Part shown: in pieces, positions 12,421-26,162 of the stretch
Position numbering within the stretch: the stretch's first letter is position 1
Layout: every line of letters begins with the position of its first letter
Source of the DNA: Acholoe squamosa
Lineage: Eukaryota; Annelida; Polychaeta; Phyllodocida; Polynoidae
Direction of reading: 5' to 3'
Assembly (NCBI GenBank): GCA_949317995.1
Contig: OX439047.1
Span: 792,501 to 856,500, forward strand
DNA: 64,000 nt
Position numbers and translations under genes: made by a program
The notes under the pieces: generated by a model
Databases searched by the model: none
What the model saw: the letters and a program-made list of their open reading frames with translations, nothing else
Told to the model about the DNA's origin: nothing

Positions 12421-12630
12421 AAACCCACTATGATCTGTATCATTCTGATGTCTCTTAATAAGCCCTGACTCCTAAAGAAACAGGCTTTTCCTCCTCCTGT
12501 GTATAGCTTTATAATGTTGACCAATCTCCCCACGTCTACATTTGTGTCTGTAACTAAGCTCTTGTATATGGGCAGCCATGTTTAATCTGACTATTGTCTA
12601 TGTGCTGTCTGTGTACTTCTGTACATTCAC

Positions 12631-13141
12631 TCTTCCACATAACACTCACACTACCCACCCATATTAACAATATGCCAGAGATGGTTTTAAAAGCCTCTTC
12701 CACATAACACTCACAATAACCTCCCATATTAACAATATGCCAGAGATGGTTTTAAAAGCCTCTTCCACATAACACTCACAATAACCTCCCATATTAACAA
12801 TATGCCAGAGATGGTTTTAAAAGCCTCTTCCACATAACACTCACAATAACCTCCCATATTAACAATATGCCAGAGATGGTTTTAAAAGCCTCTTCCACAT
12901 AACACTCACAATAACCACCCATATTAACAATATGCCAGAGATGGTTTTAAAAGCCTCTTCCACATAACACTCACAATAACCACCCATATTGACAATATGC
13001 CAGAGATGGTTTTAAAAGCCTCTTCCACATAACACTCACAATAACCTCCCATATTGACAATATGCCAGAGATGGTTTTAAAAGCCTCTTCCACATAACAC
13101 TCACAATAACCTCCCATATTAACAATATGCCAGAGATGGTT
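12631..13141. repeat. 65-bp minisatellite, 8 units
   Basis: The unit is CTCTTCCACATAACACTCAC + AATAACCTCCCATATTAACA + ATATGCCAGAGATGG + TTTTAAAAGC. Units are almost identical, which suggests recent expansion or homogenisation. Confidence 0.97.
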
Positions 13142-15511
13142 GAAAAATCAGCTTCAGATGAACAGCAAGTCCAGGGGTTGATTTTTTTATTATTAAACTA
13201 CCATATATAAAATACCTCGGCGCTCGAATGCTGGCCACCGGAACTGTCAAAACGGAAGTAGTATTGATGGCGTGGTTAGTAAAAGCTTAAAGATAATAAA
13301 GATAATTACCCATAATTTCGATTATTCCTTTACTTCTTCTTCTATTCTTAGGTCTAAAAATACCATTATTCTTTGCAAGAGGGTTTCAATGGTTTTGTTA
13401 ACATTTTGTCCATTATCACAGCGCCATAGGCGCTGGTTATTAAGAAAAATCTTTATACTTCCCTTAAATTCAAAATTATATTAGTTTTAGGTTGTCAGGG
13501 AATTTCCTAGTTAACCAATGTTTTTTAACATTTATACTAAAATGATATTTCATACAAAACAAGACACAGTGCAATTAGAATTCAATAATACTTTATTTTA
13601 ATTGAAAGGGTCTAACACCGTTCAGTAATATGAAGATTGTTGAGATGTAGAGATGATATAAGTGAAATCATGCGGTATGATTAACATTCGGGGTACACTG
13701 GAAAAAATAGCTGTTGGATCTACCAGGGATTCTTGTAAAACTGAAGAGTGAACCACTGTAATTATATAGCAGAGAGCCAGTGTAGGTTTTAAAAGAAACC
13801 CCAGGTGGCATTACGGTGGTACATGGATCCTCTGTGAAAATAATGACGGATCTCTGGCAACCTTGGGACAAGGATTCCGTAATTATTTCGACAACATTTT
13901 TATTACAGTGTATGGGTGCCCTTTTCAGCATTTAGTCTTTGGTTTAAGTTAGGGTATGCTATATTCAGGTTATACATTTTTATGATTTTATATTCTTCTT
14001 TGTAAAGTGTACCATCCCCTCCTGTGGCTGGGTGTTGGTGGCTTAGTGAGGTCCGACCACTGAGCGTGAAGCCGTTTTGCCACTGTTTAATGCAGCATGG
14101 TCTGCTCAGTGGGATCCCCTATTATCACCCACTAACCAGCTAGTGGGTGGGAGTTGTACTAATGGCAAGGATCCCCTATTATCACTCACTGAACACCTGG
14201 TGAGTGGAAGTGAAACTAATGGCCACCACCTGACATGGTCACATGACCCAACATGTATGTCACATGACCGTGTCCATGTCCTTCAATTCATTGAATAATC
14301 AACACACAAGGTACTTTAAGGGGATTTTCATTACAGCATCGTTTACCAACCTTTCCAAATAAGGGCCATTCAAATATCAACTCACAACATTTTATATAAT
14401 ATGTGACATGATAGGGAGAAAGGAAAAAACATAGTGAGTAGGGACATGGTCTTTTTCTTTAATATCAAGAATTGATGAGTGACATTGGGACCCCCATGTA
14501 TACCTCCTCTGTTGAAAGCATATGTATTTGACCAGTGAGATCAGCATAGTGCATGAATGTAGTATATAAACTTGTAGCCTTGTCTATGGTACAAAACTGG
14601 TGCCATCCTGTGAACTGTATATAGTGGGCTTCCCTAGCCCACTTAAAAGGGTCTATATCTCCTCTTTTCCATCCCCTCGGATGTATGTGGTGCACATATG
14701 CACGGGCATCGATACATTCCTCTGTGAAATTGTGTAATGTTGTTCTCGCCATGAATATGACCTTAGCTGTCAAAATGGCGTTAAACATCTATTACTCACT
14801 CACTCACTGTATATAGTATATGGCAAAGTGGAATTAATGCAGGACTTTTACCTCGGATTTCTGCTTGAAAAATCCACAGAAATTTATGTTGGGGCTAGTA
14901 TTAATTACCCCATTGTATTGACATGCTAATATACTGCTCAATACACACTGGGGATCTCTATGATTTATGGGTTGGGATAGTTTGATATAGCCTTGTTCAA
15001 TAAACTTTGATCACTTACAAACCTTATCATCATTAGAAGGCTAGGGGAAGTGGGTACCTTCTGATATGACAAATATTATCATATTGACTAACTAATAATT
15101 GGCAACGCACAACCAGAGACACTTGGAGCCACAATAGCATCAGAGGTACAGCCTCTGTGAACTCATCACTCGGATCAGCTGGCATAAGCTGCTACTGTAT
15201 TACTAATCATCTCTTAAATAACCTAACTAACCTAATTACATATACCAGCGGTTTTCTGAAATTACTTTTATAAGTAGTGGAGCCTGACAACACATACTAT
15301 AGACTACCCAGTTTATGAGTATGCATTATCTATTCAACGCTGGGGTAGCATTTTACTGCATATGCCCTTGCACATTATGCAATGGGACTTGGAGTAACTC
15401 AAAAAGATACATTAACCCTGGCTCCTGTTTGATTAAACATACATCTTTTCCCATGGTGATGTGGATATCTCTTACTAGCAGTCTGATTTACATCAATGGC
15501 TTCTGACCGGA
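13142..15511. other. 2.4 kb without a supportable gene
   Basis: Mostly AT-rich. A two-unit duplication of about 63 bp lies at 14098-14223 (GGATCCCCTATTATCAC twice). The minus-strand frame at 14465-14788 (107 aa) has no recognisable domain, repeat or splice context, so I do not call it a gene. Confidence 0.5.
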
Positions 15512-18500
15512 GATTTCCAGGTTCTAAGGGCTTAAACCTTGTAGGGTATAATATTAGAACACTTCATGGCCATATTGATGATGCAAGAGCTGTGCTCTTG
15601 AATTCGAATATTGATTGCTTTTGCATTACCGAAAGCTGGATGGAGGTATATGATCATTCAAAAGGGAAATTATAAAACTATACATCTCATAAATCTGTAT
15701 AGACCACCAGATGGTAAGATGGATATTTTCATCAACAAAATTACACCCTTACTAAACAAAATACTCTGCTTCCCAACTAATGAGGTGTTTCTGATTGGTG
15801 ATTTTAATATCAATATGAATGGAAAATCTCCTGAGAAAGACAAACTAGACACATTAGTTAATACTTTTGGACTTGATTAGGGAGTTCACACATAAGAATA
15901 CCAATGGTGAAAACACATTAATTGATTTGATTGTTACTAACTCCACTTATATATTTAACTCCGGTGTTTCACGTGTCACAGTTTCTGACCATTTTCCCAT
16001 TTATGTCACCCGCAAATATATCTTTCTTTCACTGCTAGATCTTACAAGAATTACATCACTCACTTTTATACCACTGGTTTGAAAAATATAAACTGGGGAG
16101 AATTCTGGGACACAAACAACCCCAACACTCCTTGGAACATTTTGGTGGACAATATTCATTTTCTATTGAATTTCACATGTCCTGTAAAAAGGTTCTACTT
16201 TAAGCCAAAAAAAGAAGGAATGGGTTACGAATGATTTGACAAAGCACCAAAATAGACCCAAAGAATACTGGAGAGTATACCCTAAATGCCAAAACCCTAT
16301 CTATAACTTAGAAAATAAAGAGACAAACACTTAGGTCAAATTATAAGACACTGCATTAAAAACATAAATACCAGTAAACCATCAGGGATCGTTAATATAT
16401 CTTCAGAGGTATTAAAGGATACATTTGTAACATTGCCATACCATCTGTTACATATAGTCAATCTGGTTCTTTCCACTTCTACTTTCCCTGATTGTTGGAA
16501 GGAGGCAATCGTCACTCCCATCCCCAAGGGTGGAGACCCAACAAATGTAAGCAACTTTAGACCATTTTCAATACTCCCACTACCTGCCAAACTCATGGAA
16601 AAGGTCATCCATAGTCAAGTCTTAGATTTTTTACATGAAAATGATATTCTGTATGAGTCCCAAGATGGCTTTAGGCCCCAACGCTCCACCTAAGACATTA
16701 TTGAAAAACTACAAACATCTTTGAGTCCCTAACTAAAAACATGTGTACCACAGCCATTTTCTTAGATTTTAGTAAAACCTTTGACACTTTAAATCACAAT
16801 ATTTTTAGAACAAAAATTGACACAAATAGGTTTCGGACAAAATTCAAAAAAAGATTATAAAAAATTATTTAACAAACAGAACTCAAAAGACCAATTCCAA
16901 TGGTACGCTCTCTGATACTCAGACGAATACATGTGGAAAGAATCCCTCTATACGCCTACCCCTACACCCTAAATTGCTTTTTGACCAGTGACCAAAAATA
17001 CCTAGAGTATTCCCTCTTGCCTATGGTAAAAGTCCTAAAGTTTCAACAAGTGTCATACTCTCAGTACATATGTAGCCGGGCAAAATCCCTAACCCTAAAT
17101 AATAATACTTTTGTTTTGACACTCAGTGTCACGTCTTGATTGTTTTGAAAGCCCTCCCCTCATACACTACAGGCATGTTAGACCTTATATTGGTGTCACG
17201 TACACACCACTCTTACATACTAAGACATACACAATCATCACAATGTCCCATGCCGACTTTCCACCCTCCCCTCATGTACAAGAGGTTTGCAAGACCTATA
17301 TAAAAATGGCTCCGCCTTCAAGACGTAATTATACCTGTTGTCACTGTTGATCAGGTCAAGCTCTGTGGTGTGTGCACCTATATACAGATATGGCTTTGAC
17401 TTCATGATTGCCTGGATGTATTCCCTAACCCTGTATATACTACACCTGTACCTAGCTATATGATCTTTTTACGAAATGTTTCGATAATTTTCATCAAATC
17501 TTAGTAAAGAACTCCCTGCAGCAATGCTGCATCTGTCTCGACCTATAGTGAAATAAAAAAAGGACTATATTAATACTATATCCTTCAACCTTAAAAGAAA
17601 TAAGATATATTTCTTGAAATCATCAATATCCTAATCCTTAAATGACACTAAAGATTTAACTTGTTTAATACACTGAACATGTGCATCCTCTTCATATATA
17701 TGACATGCATGAGAGCTTAAATACACTAAAATGTCAGCACTATGCTAACGATACGGTGCTATATTGAAATCATGTCCCTCATGTTGATTCTACACAAATT
17801 ATAAAAGATTCACTGAATATTTCTCTCTGGTGCAGGAGCAATAAATTGTCCTTAAATGGTAAAAAAAACTTAAGTCATGACTTTTGGTAAATTTATTAGA
17901 CCCAAGTTAACGATAGATAATGATAAAATAATACATGCGCTAAATTATAAATACCTTGGATTTACCCTAGACCCGATGTTAAAGTTCTCCTACCACATTC
18001 CCACAATAAAACATAGCATCAGACACAAAGTTTACCTACTAAACAAGATACAACATGATCTTACAGAGGCAGCTACCATAAAAATTATTAAGACTATGAT
18101 TTTACCCATCCTGGACTACTGTGATACATTCTATGATGTTGCATCTGATACTAGCCTGGGTGAGCTACAAGTTCTAGTAAATAGACTCTCTGTTACATAT
18201 CGTAGGTCGGGCATTAACAAGACTGCTGTTCTTCATAGGAAAGCAAAGCTAAACTGATTAGAAGATAGGCACCATATGCACCTTACAAACTTTGCTTTCA
18301 AACTATCTTTAAATGACCAACTTGTAGATTATAGAAATATTCCTACACGGCGACATGACCAGAGACTGCTCAAGACAAAACGAGCCCTTAATCCTGCTTA
18401 TATGCGTAGCTTGCATTACAGAGCCATTTATCTTTGGAACAATCTACCACTAAATATCAGGGAATATAGGGATAATTGCACATTTGCAATATGGAATAAA

Positions 18501-18540
18501 GAGGCACATGAAGACTTGATTAAAATATATGTTTGATTAA
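15512..18540 (+). pseudogene. degenerate non-LTR (LINE, jockey/CR1-like) retrotransposon
   Basis: Element order is preserved but broken by stops and frame changes. An apurinic-type endonuclease remnant covers 15530-16070: CITESWME near 15630, LINLYRPPDG near 15690, LIGDFNINMN near 15800 and SDHFPIY near 15990. The reverse transcriptase covers 16350-16950: FPDCWKEAIVTPIPKGG near 16490, an NFRPFSILP block, and FLDFSKTFDTLNHN near 16760, where the family norm is FLDxSKAFDT. About 700 bp of unrelated sequence then interrupts the gene (about 16950-17690). The catalytic block resumes at about 17735 as YANDTVLY, so the usual YADD box has lost an Asp. The 3' part (17877-18536) is the usual tail domain, with one in-frame stop at 18256. 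It cannot encode a working enzyme. Confidence 0.9.
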
Positions 18541-19234
18541 TCGATCTAACAGAAGCCACCATGACCATATATACACAAATTCCATCATGTGTTGGACAAC
18601 AACAACAGTCCTTAGGCAATAACATCTGCCAAACCATACATATTATACTAGATGAGGATTTAACATCTTCCTCATTTACTAACTATTTTGCTATTAAGAT
18701 AAGATAGGTCTTCGACCTGATACATTTATTTGATTTCAGGATATATTCACACTGGCACACACTTATGTGCATGCTGCTGTGCATATAATCTATCGTTGAT
18801 ATACTTTCTATACTTTATTTGTTACTCAACATCAAGTTACTGTACAATTAACTGGAGTATGACTAATTACAGCCAACTGAGCTACAGTGCTTCAGTATAA
18901 ATAAAGGAATTTACATACCTACATACATGCCTGATGCTTGCACATCTCTCTACCTATCTAGAATATATATTTCAGTCCCCCAGTTTGGTAAATTTAGAAG
19001 AAGAAAAAAAGAAGAAGAAAAAACAAGATAAAGGTGACTAACATTAGCCCTATGACTCAGGTCACATGGGAAGTGGTTGACCTCTGACCTCTACAATTCC
19101 AAGGTCAAACCTGACACTCCCGCCAATGTCAGATGCGACACCACCACCTGTATTTAACAGGTGTTTTTATCAAGGTGTGACTTTTGCCTGTCGTACCTAC
19201 CACGATACCCCGCATACAAGCTGTAGCTTATACA
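18541..19234. other. likely 3' region of the LINE, then unannotated sequence
   Basis: An AATAAA lies near 18899. The rest shows no gene. A purine-rich AAGAAGAAG tract lies near 19000-19030. Confidence 0.4.
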
Positions 19235-20090
19235 TTTTTTTTTTAGTTAAATTTTCTTTATTGTCTCAGTTCACAGGATAGCGACAAATACAAAGTATCC
19301 AGATACATATCTCTTTTCCATAGAACAGTAACCAAATATACCAGATCAAGTAATAAAAAAGAATCCCATACAAAAGAGAAATGTTACATTGAGAAATGGG
19401 AATACTGAGACTAAAGAAGGTAGTGGACCTCATCCCCACCACATAGGGTGTATGGGTTGATACTTCTGGTCCAACCTGACCTGTTATTATATTTGTATAG
19501 CGTTGACACACAAATTGAGAATATATAGAAAAAAGTACCAACAAGTAAAGGAAAGATTATTAAGACCAAGGATTTATTTTAAAATTTAATTTAGTGTAAT
19601 TTAGAAAAAGAGAGAGAGAGAGAGGGGGGCAAAATATAATTTGGTTAGGTAATAAAATAAAATAGAAGAAAAAAAGGTTTAATAGTTGGGGTGCTCACCC
19701 GATTCTAGGAACAAGTTCTCGTAATAATTTTTTACTTTTTGTCTTAAAAATTGACAAAGTTTCAGAATTTCGTCTTATGGTAGGGAGAGCATTCCAACTA
19801 ATGGCACCAAAGTACTCAACACTTCATATATGAAACAGTGTTTGGGAATAATACCTTACATGTGGGAGCCAAATGTTGCCTTGTTCTTATCTGCCTATGA
19901 TCAATATAATCATCACACCTAGATCTTGTATACATATAATTCAATAAATGCATATGTCTCCTATCATATAAAAGATTACAATTTGTGATATTATGAACAT
20001 AAGGGGTTTCAGTAAGATGTGGCACTTTGAGACAGATTTTTAAACAACGGTTTTGAGCATATTGGAGCATTTCCAATATGCGGCCCTTGC
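19235..20090 (-). pseudogene. 5'-truncated LINE, 3' end only
   Basis: Read on the minus strand, 20076-19816 encodes the C-terminal tail typical of LINE proteins (QNRCLKICLK, then RRHMHLLNYMYTRSR, then RQIRTRQHLAPT). After a frame change at about 19815 it continues as ISWNALP...FKTKSKKLLRELVP to a stop near 19700. A 3' UTR follows with AATAAA near 19260 and a poly-A run (T run 19235-19244 on the plus strand). The 5' break is abrupt against the CT microsatellite at about 20095, as expected of target-primed insertion of a truncated copy. Its sequence differs from the LINE at 15512-18540, so it is a different subfamily. Confidence 0.85.
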
Positions 20091-20093
20091 CAA

Positions 20094-20095
<2 letters not shown>

Positions 20096-20127
<32 letters not shown>

Positions 20128-20360
20128 ATCCGGCTGTTTCTGAGTCTATGTCTGTCTGACTAAGTATCTCTCTGCCTCTGCCTGTCTCTGTCTGTGTGTG
20201 TCTGTCTCTGTCTTTCTGTTTATCTGTCTGACTGTCTCTGTTCATCTGTCTGGTCTGTTTCTGTTTGTCTCTGTGTGTGTTTGTTTGTCTCTGTCTATGC
20301 CTGCTTGCCTGTCTGTCTGTCTGTCTCTGTCTGTTTCTCTCTCTTTGTCTCTCTGTCTCT
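20096..20360. repeat. CT and CTGT microsatellite
   Basis: A (CT)n run, then irregular TCTGTCTG/TCTCTGTC motifs. Ser/Cys/Leu-rich frames in several registers are low-complexity artefacts. Confidence 0.95.
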
Positions 20361-20936
20361 CGCTCAGAGCTGTTGTCGTGGCAGTATGACCGTATTGGCC
20401 TGTATAAGAGCGAGAGGTCTCTGAATATTAAATCTCCAGTCTTGAATAAGCACTCGAGGTACAAATGTATTGAAATTTGAAAATTCACTGCGATTTAAGT
20501 TGGCCTTAAATAAGGGCCGGGGTATAGCCTGGTTGAAATTGATGAACAGCCTGGATATAGGCTATATGCAGTATATCTCTACATGGAGCAACCATAGGAT
20601 TGAATCAAATCTTCCAACTATTTACATCCCTGTCCCTTCTATTAGAACATGGTCTAAAATGTTAATGACAGCCCTTGGTTTTCCCTATTTGATGCATTTA
20701 CAGCCAATACCCTCAGAGTGTTGGTACCACTGTTGGTTGTGAATTAGATTCTTGCCTGAGTGCCCCCCCCCCCTCTCCCCTGGTCCCCTCACACACCCAC
20801 CCACCCCCATTGTCAGCTATTTTCAGCTACACCATGGGACTGGATACCCCCCTTCCCCCTTCTGGGTGCAGAGTTACCAACATTCCCCTTTTTGTCTCTT
20901 GTGCTATGTTGACTCCATCCAGGGTAGTATGACCTG
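20361..20936. other. no gene seen
   Basis: Contains C-rich low-complexity sequence near 20761-20815 and no supported gene. Confidence 0.5.
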
Positions 20937-21162
20937 TTAACCCTTTATATGCTGACAGTGAATGAATCATATTGATTGGTTGTTATGATGCATGAATGTA
21001 GCCATGGTGAGTAACTCGCCAGTGCTGCATTCATGCATCACGGTTGATGCACTCCCAGAGTGCCAGAATGATGCACCTGCCAGTGCTTCAATGGTGCATC
21101 ATACTAACAAATGGGCATGATGCATCACTGCAACATATATATACTGGCCCTTAAAGGGTTAA
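20937..21162. mobile_element. complete CCCTTTAA-family MITE with TTAA duplication
   Basis: A 218-bp body (20941-21158) begins CCCTTTATATGCTGA and ends GGCCCTTAAAGGG, flanked on both sides by TTAA (20937-20940 and 21159-21162). Interior hairpins are the family type. TTAA duplication with CCC...GGG ends is the hallmark of piggyBac-superfamily insertion (established knowledge). Assignment of this copy is inference. Confidence 0.78.
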
Positions 21163-21420
21163 TATGTGTGCAAACTAGGACCCAATATGGACCTAATATG
21201 GACCTGAATCAGCACAAGTGAGGACACAGAAGGGGCTTGGTTTGCTTAGCCCATATCAAAATGGGCCAGGACTAAACATGGGGCTTTGCCCATTTTAGAG
21301 AATGATCATTTTTGAAGAACAGAGAGTAGGATCAGTGGATTTGCGCACAGATGCTCAAAAAAAAAAGTTAAGACCCCCTCTTGATGTTCCTTTTTTTTTT
21401 TTACCCCGATAACCCAGCAA

Positions 21421-24400
21421 ATTGGAGTCAGTGTGAGTTGTCCCAGTCAGTGTCTGTGATTGGCCGTACAGTCCGCCTACCAGTCAGTTGTCCCAGTCAG
21501 TGTCTGTGATTGGCCGTACAGTCCACCTACCAGATGCCTATCCCAGTCAGGGTCTGTGATTGGCCGTACAGTCCGCCTACCAGTGAGTTGTCCCAGTCAG
21601 TGTCTGTGATTGGTTCTACAATATACCTACCAGACAGCTATCCCAGTCAGTGTCTGTGATTGGTTCTACAGTATACCTACCAGACAGCTGACCCAGTCAG
21701 GGTCTGTGATTGGTTCTACAGTATACCTACCAGTCAGCTGACCCAGTCAGTGTCTGTGATTGGTTCTACAGTATACCTACCAGACAGCTGACCCAGTCAG
21801 TGTCTGTGATTGGTTCTACAGTATACCTACCCGACAGCTATCCCAGTCAGTGTCTGTGATTGGTTCTACAGTATACCTACCAGACAGCTGACCCAGTCAG
21901 TGTCTGTGATTGGTTCTACAGTATACCTACCAGACAGCTATCCCAGTCAGTGTCTGTGATTGGTTCTACAGTATACCTACCAGACAGCTATCCCAGTCAG
22001 TGTCTGTGATTGGTTCTACAGTGTACCTACCAGACAGCTGACCCAGTCAGTGTCTGTGATTGGTTCTACAGTATACCTACCAGACAGCTATCCAAGTCAG
22101 TGTCTGTGATTGGTTCTACAGTATACCTACCAGACAGCTATCCCAGTCAGTGTCTGTGATTGGTTCTACAGTGTACCTACCAGACAGCTGACCCAGTCAG
22201 TGTCTGTGATTGGTTCTACAGTATACCTACCAGACAGCTGACCCAGTCAGTGTCTGTGATTGGCCGTACAGTCCACCTACCAGACAGCTATCCCAGTCAG
22301 TGTCTGTGATTGGTTCTACAGTATACCTACCAGACAGCTGACCCAGTCAGTGTCTGTGATTGGCCGTACAGTCTGCCTACCAGACAGCTATCCCAGTCAG
22401 TGTCTGTGATTGGTTCTACAGTATACCTACCAGACAGCTGACCCAGTCAGTGTCTGTGATTGGTTCTACAGTATACCTACCAGACAGCTGACCCAGTCAG
22501 TGTCTGTGATTGGTTCTACAGTATACCTACCAGACAGCTGACCCAGTCAGGGTCTGTGCTTAGCCGTACAGTCCGCCTACCAGTCAGCTGACCCAGTCAG
22601 TGTCTGTGAGTGGTTCTACAGTATACCTACCAGACAGCTATCCCAGTCAGTGTCTGTGATTGGTTCTACAGTATACCTACCAGATAGCTATCCCAGTCAG
22701 TGTCTGTGATTGGTTCTACAGTATACCTACCAGACAGCTATCCCAGTCAGTGTCTGTGATTGGTTCTACAGTATACCTACCAGACAGCTGACCCAGTCAG
22801 TGTCTGTGATTGGTTCTACAGTATACCTACCAGACAGCTGACCCAGTCAGTGTCTGTGATTGGTTCTACAGTATACCTACCAGACAGCTATCCCAGTCAG
22901 TGTCTGTGATTGGTTCTACAGTATACCTACCAGTCAGCTGACCCAGTCAGTGTCTGTGATTGGTTCTACAGTATACCTACCAGACAGCTATCCCAGTCAG
23001 TGTCTGTGATTGGTTCTACAGTATACCTACCAGACAGCTATCCCAGTCAGTGTCTGTGATTGGTTCTACAGTATACCTACCAGACAGCTGACCCAGTCAG
23101 TGTCTGCGATTGGTTCTACAGTATACCTACCAGACAGCTGACCCAGTCAGTGTCTGTGATTGGTTCTACAGTATACCTACCAGTCAGCTGACCCAGTCAG
23201 TGTCTGTGATTGGTTCTACAGTATACCTACCAGACGGCTGACCCAGTCAGTGTCTGTGATTGGTTCTACAGTATACCTACCAGACAGCTGACCCAGTCAG
23301 TGTCTGTGATTGGTTCTACAGTATACCTACCAGACAGATGACCCAGTCAGTGTCTGTGATTGGCCGTACAATCCGCCTACCAGACAGCTATCCCAGTCAG
23401 TGTCTGTGATTGGTTCTACAGTATACCTACCAGACGGCTGACCCAGTCAGTGTCTGTGATTGGTTCTACAGTATACCTACCAGACAGCTGACCCAGTCAG
23501 TGTCTGTGATTGGTTCTACAGTATACCTACCAGACAGATGACCCAGTCAGTGTCTGTGATTGGCCGTACAATCCGCCTACCAGACAGCTATCCCAGTCAG
23601 TGTCTGTGATTGGTTCTACAGTATACCTACCAGACAGCTGACCCAGTCAGTGTCTGTGATTGGTTCTACAGTATACCTACCAGACAGCTGACCCAGTCAG
23701 TGTCTGTGATTGGTTCTACAGTATACCTACCAGTCAGCTGACCCAGTCAGTGTCTGTGATTGGTTCTACAGTATACCTACCAGACAGCTATCCCAGTCAG
23801 TGTCTGTGATTGGTTCTACAGTATACCTACCAGTCAGCTGACCCAGTCAGTGTCTGTGATTGGTTCTACAGTATACCTACCAGACAGCTGACCAAGTCAG
23901 TGTCTGTGATTGGTTCTACAGTATACCTACCAGTCATCTATCCCAGTCAGGGTCTGTGATTGGTTCTACAGTATACCTACCAGACAGCTATCCCAGTCAG
24001 TGTCTGTGATTGGTTCTACAGTATACCTACCAGACAGCTATCCCAGTCAGTGTCTGTGATTGGTTCTACAGTATACCTACAAGACAGCTGACCCAGTCAG
24101 TGTCTGTGATTGGTTCTACAGTATACCTACCAGACAGCTATCCCAGTCAGTGTCTGTGATTGGTTCTACAGTATACCTACCAGACAGCTATCCCAGTCAG
24201 TGTCTGTGATTGGTTCTACAGTATACCTACCAGACAGCTATCCCAGTCAGTGTCTGTGATTGGTTCTACAGTATACCTACCAGACAGCTGACCCAGTCAG
24301 TGTCTGCGATTGGTTCTACAGTATACCTACCAGACAGCTGACCCAGTCAGTGTCTGTGATTGGTTCTACAGTATACCTACCAGACAGCTATCCCAGTCAG

Positions 24401-24960
24401 TGTCTGTGATTGGTTCTACAGTATACCTACCAGTCAGCTGACCCAGTCAGTGTCTGTGATTGGTTCTACAGTATACCTACCAGACAGCTGAGCCAGTCAG
24501 TGTCTGTGATTGGTTCTACAGTATACCTACCAGACAGCTGAGCCAGTCAGTGTCTGTGATTGGTTCTACAGTATACCTACCAGACAGCTGACCCAGTCAG
24601 TGTCTGTGATTGGTTCTACAGTATACCTACCAGACAGCTATCCCAGTCAGTGTCTCTGATTGGTTCTACAGTATACCTACCAGTCAGCTGACCCAGTCAG
24701 TGTCTGTGATTGTTTCTACAGTATACCTACCAGACAGCTGACCCAGTCAGTGTCTTTGATTGGTTCTACAGTATACCTACCAGTCAGCTGACCCAGTCAG
24801 TGTCTGTGATTGGTTCTACAGTATACCTACCAGTCATCTATCCCAGTCAGGGTCATTCATTAGCCGTACTGTCTGCCTACCAGTCAACTTTCCTAGTCAG
24901 GGTCCGTCTGTGGTTGGCTCTTCAGTTGGCCTACCAGTCAGCTGACCCAGTGGGGCCTCT
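21421..24960. repeat. 50-bp minisatellite, about 70 units
   Basis: The unit is CCCAGTCAGTGTCTGTGATT + GGTTCTACAGTATACCTACC + AGACAGCTGA. Minor variants include GGCCGTACAGTCCGCC and TATCCCAG for TGACCCAG. The last units (24830-24960) are diverged. Every position is conserved across units and there are no unique spacers, so this is not a CRISPR array. Confidence 0.98.
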
Positions 24961-25279
24961 CTGTTGTTGGCTCTACATTAGACAACATGTAGGTATTAAA
25001 TCATACAAACCTGGGATATCTGGGATATCTAGGACAAACATTACCAAAGTAACTTCAGGGGTGTTAAACCCATTTCTGGACAAATCTAGAAGGGTTGGGC
25101 AGAATGAGGATGGAAGTTTATCTCAAGGGTGGGGCAGAATGAGGATGAAACGTGGTTCAACTGTAATAGCCAATCTATGGGAAAAGCTCCCCCGTCTTTA
25201 CCGACAGTGTGTCTACATGATATAAAGGAGCTGATGTTGTGTGTACAATAGAGATATATAGACACAGTCAATGCTGTAC
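24961..25279. other. no gene seen
   Basis: A two-unit duplication of GGGCAGAATGAGGATG lies near 25095-25150. The frame running out of the minisatellite into this stretch has no independent support. Confidence 0.5.
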
Positions 25280-26162
25280 GCAGGATACAACTTGCTACGT
25301 TGGTCTATGCCCTTAGGACATACTGCCGCGCCACGTGGGAGTGGCGCGTACATTGCCGCGGACAGAAGGACTTTCCCACACTGGGCGTGGGAATGAGCAG
25401 ACGAGAATCATTACACCTTCATAATAGAAATTACCGACCAAGTGAAGGTTCCCTAGACCAAAATGTATGCCCCAGGGACACAATGCCCTTAGGGCATAGC
25501 CTACTGCTATATTGATGCCCTTTTATAATGGGACCTGATCTGGACTAGGCCCCCTATACAGGAATTTTTATCATCAGGACATATTCTGGACATTAAGGCT
25601 ATGAAATAACACAACTGTTAACTTAAGCCCTAGGCCATTTTTATCATCAATGCCCTCAGGGCATCAGTGCTAACTCCATGATGACCCCAGGGAATGTCTC
25701 TTCTCTGAAGGTAACAGCCAGGGGGTAACGGATAGAAATATCCCCTTGAGATAATAATTCCCCCCTCGGGCATGATTCCATATCTAAGGATATTAAGGAT
25801 GGTGTAGTTCTGGTATTTAAAGTAGACCCTTAGGGCATTCATACACTGTTAATGCCTTAAGGGCATGCTTTGGTCAATCATAATGTGGACAGTGGCCTAG
25901 ACGATACTGGTGTTGCCCTGAGGGCATGTGGGTGTTTTTGGTTAATCCCAGAACCTCAAAAGAGCAAGAATATGCCCTCAGGACTGATACACGATGCCCC
26001 AAGGGCATACACTAGGAATGGTCAATTGTTGATATGTAAAGGCCAACAATATGCCCTCAGGAGATGCTCAATCCTGCGCAACAGTCCCGAAAATAACCCA
26101 CACCACATGCGTGACGCTGCATGCCCCTAGGGCATAGACCAACGTAGCAAGTTGCATCCTGC
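25280..26162. mobile_element. 883-bp TIR element rich in ATGCCCTNAGGGCAT palindromes, copy 1
   Basis: The left end GCAGGATACAACTTGCTACG (then TTGGTCTATGCCC) is inverted at the right as GGGCATAGACCAACG plus TAGCAAGTTGCATCCTGC, giving TIRs of about 40 bp. TGTAC flanks both ends (25275-25279 and 26163-26167), a candidate 5-bp target duplication. The interior is studded with the palindrome TGCCCTNAGGGCA or halves of it. There is no transposase frame, so it is non-autonomous. Copy 2 at 34299-35678 is in the opposite orientation and about 500 bp longer. Confidence 0.85.

Noticed and set aside
14465-14788. 107-aa minus-strand frame
   Set aside because: Non-repetitive composition but no family, promoter, splice or neighbour support; could be chance or an old element fragment.
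17041-17100. CCCTAACCCTAA resembling telomeric repeat
   Set aside because: Only about two units, inside the insertion in the LINE; not a telomeric tract.
21421-24960. Possible CRISPR-like array
   Set aside because: Units are contiguous 50-bp repeats without unique spacers, in a eukaryotic genome; it is a minisatellite.
24710-25225. 171-aa frame leaving the 50-bp array
   Set aside because: Two thirds is minisatellite; the rest has no recognisable domain or splice signal.
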